NCBI GenBank assembly: GCA_964611575.1
Contig: CAZTAJ010000184.1
Span: 1 to 6,351 of the forward strand
Direction: 5' to 3'
Source of the DNA: CAITUY01 sp964611575
GTDB lineage: Bacteria; Verrucomicrobiota; Kiritimatiellia; CAIKKV01; CAITUY01
Length of the DNA: 6,351 nucleotides
A program made the translations under genes and the position numbers. Shown in pieces: positions 6,293 to 6,351 of the stretch (positions are counted from its first letter, which is position 1; each line of letters starts with the position of its first letter). The notes under the pieces are model-generated. The model had not been told where the DNA came from and searched no databases. It saw only the letters and a list, made by a program, of their open reading frames with translations.

Positions 6293-6351
6293 TCATGGCA
6301 ATGTCACGAGCGTAAGGGGTTTGATGACGACGACCTTCTGCGACACCGGTT
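6293..6351 (-). CDS. C-terminal end of an upstream gene (last 18 codons, unidentified)
   Basis: From the right edge, one minus-strand frame reads PVSQKVVVIKPLTLVTLP and stops at TGA 6295-6293. Its third codon positions are mostly G or C, as in the genes downstream, while the other two frames look less like coding sequence here. The stop is 51 bases before the GTG of the propeller gene, so the unseen gene could belong to the same operon. The tail is too short to assign a family, and an untranslated leader is the alternative. Confidence 0.4.
   Translation of the reverse strand, partial: PVSQKVVVIKPLTLVTLP

Noticed and set aside
6336..6347. 12-base match (ttctgcgacacc) between the right edge and the repeat at 757-768
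   Set aside because: A 12-base match is about what chance gives in 6 kb of GC-rich sequence, and at the right edge it lies in probable coding sequence, so it is not evidence for flanking repeats of an inserted element.

Overview
The window is GC-rich bacterial DNA in which every supportable gene lies on the minus strand. Membrane-anchored WPxxRG-type PQQ-like beta-propellers, a secreted heparinase/alginate-lyase-like enzyme with the HPRLLF motif, and an orphan PEP-utilising dikinase together fit a polysaccharide-degrading member of the PVC group (Planctomycetota, Lentisphaerota or Kiritimatiellota). This assignment is inferred from gene content; no marker gene is present.

In the direction of transcription (right to left): the window opens with what looks like the last 18 codons of an upstream gene (6293-6351). 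A membrane-anchored PQQ-like beta-propeller protein of 677 residues follows (4208-6241, GTG start). It overlaps by 4 bases (ATGA) an 889-residue ATP-grasp/phospho-histidine dikinase (1542-4211). That gene overlaps by 4 bases (ATGA) a 234-residue membrane protein (841-1545), which I read as a bacterial member of the EMC3/TMCO1/DUF106 branch of the YidC/Oxa1 insertase superfamily. The two ATGA junctions show a translationally coupled operon.

A 226-base intergenic stretch follows (615-840). It holds two perfect 16-bp tandem repeats and a degenerate third copy, then a good sigma70-like promoter (TTGTCA, 17 bp, TATATT). This promoter drives a separate gene with a strong Shine-Dalgarno and a signal peptide: a secreted heparinase II/III- or alginate-lyase-like protein that runs off the left edge (1-614).

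The most interesting part is the coupled trio: a two-helix-anchored propeller predicted to face outward, a cytoplasmic dikinase that pairs a PPDK-like ATP-binding half with a rifampicin-phosphotransferase-like histidine domain and lacks the PEP/pyruvate barrel, and an EMC3-like membrane protein with an unusual beta-rich domain between its second and third helices. I know of no described system with this composition. A joint role in membrane-protein handling or in a phosphotransfer reaction at the envelope is speculation.
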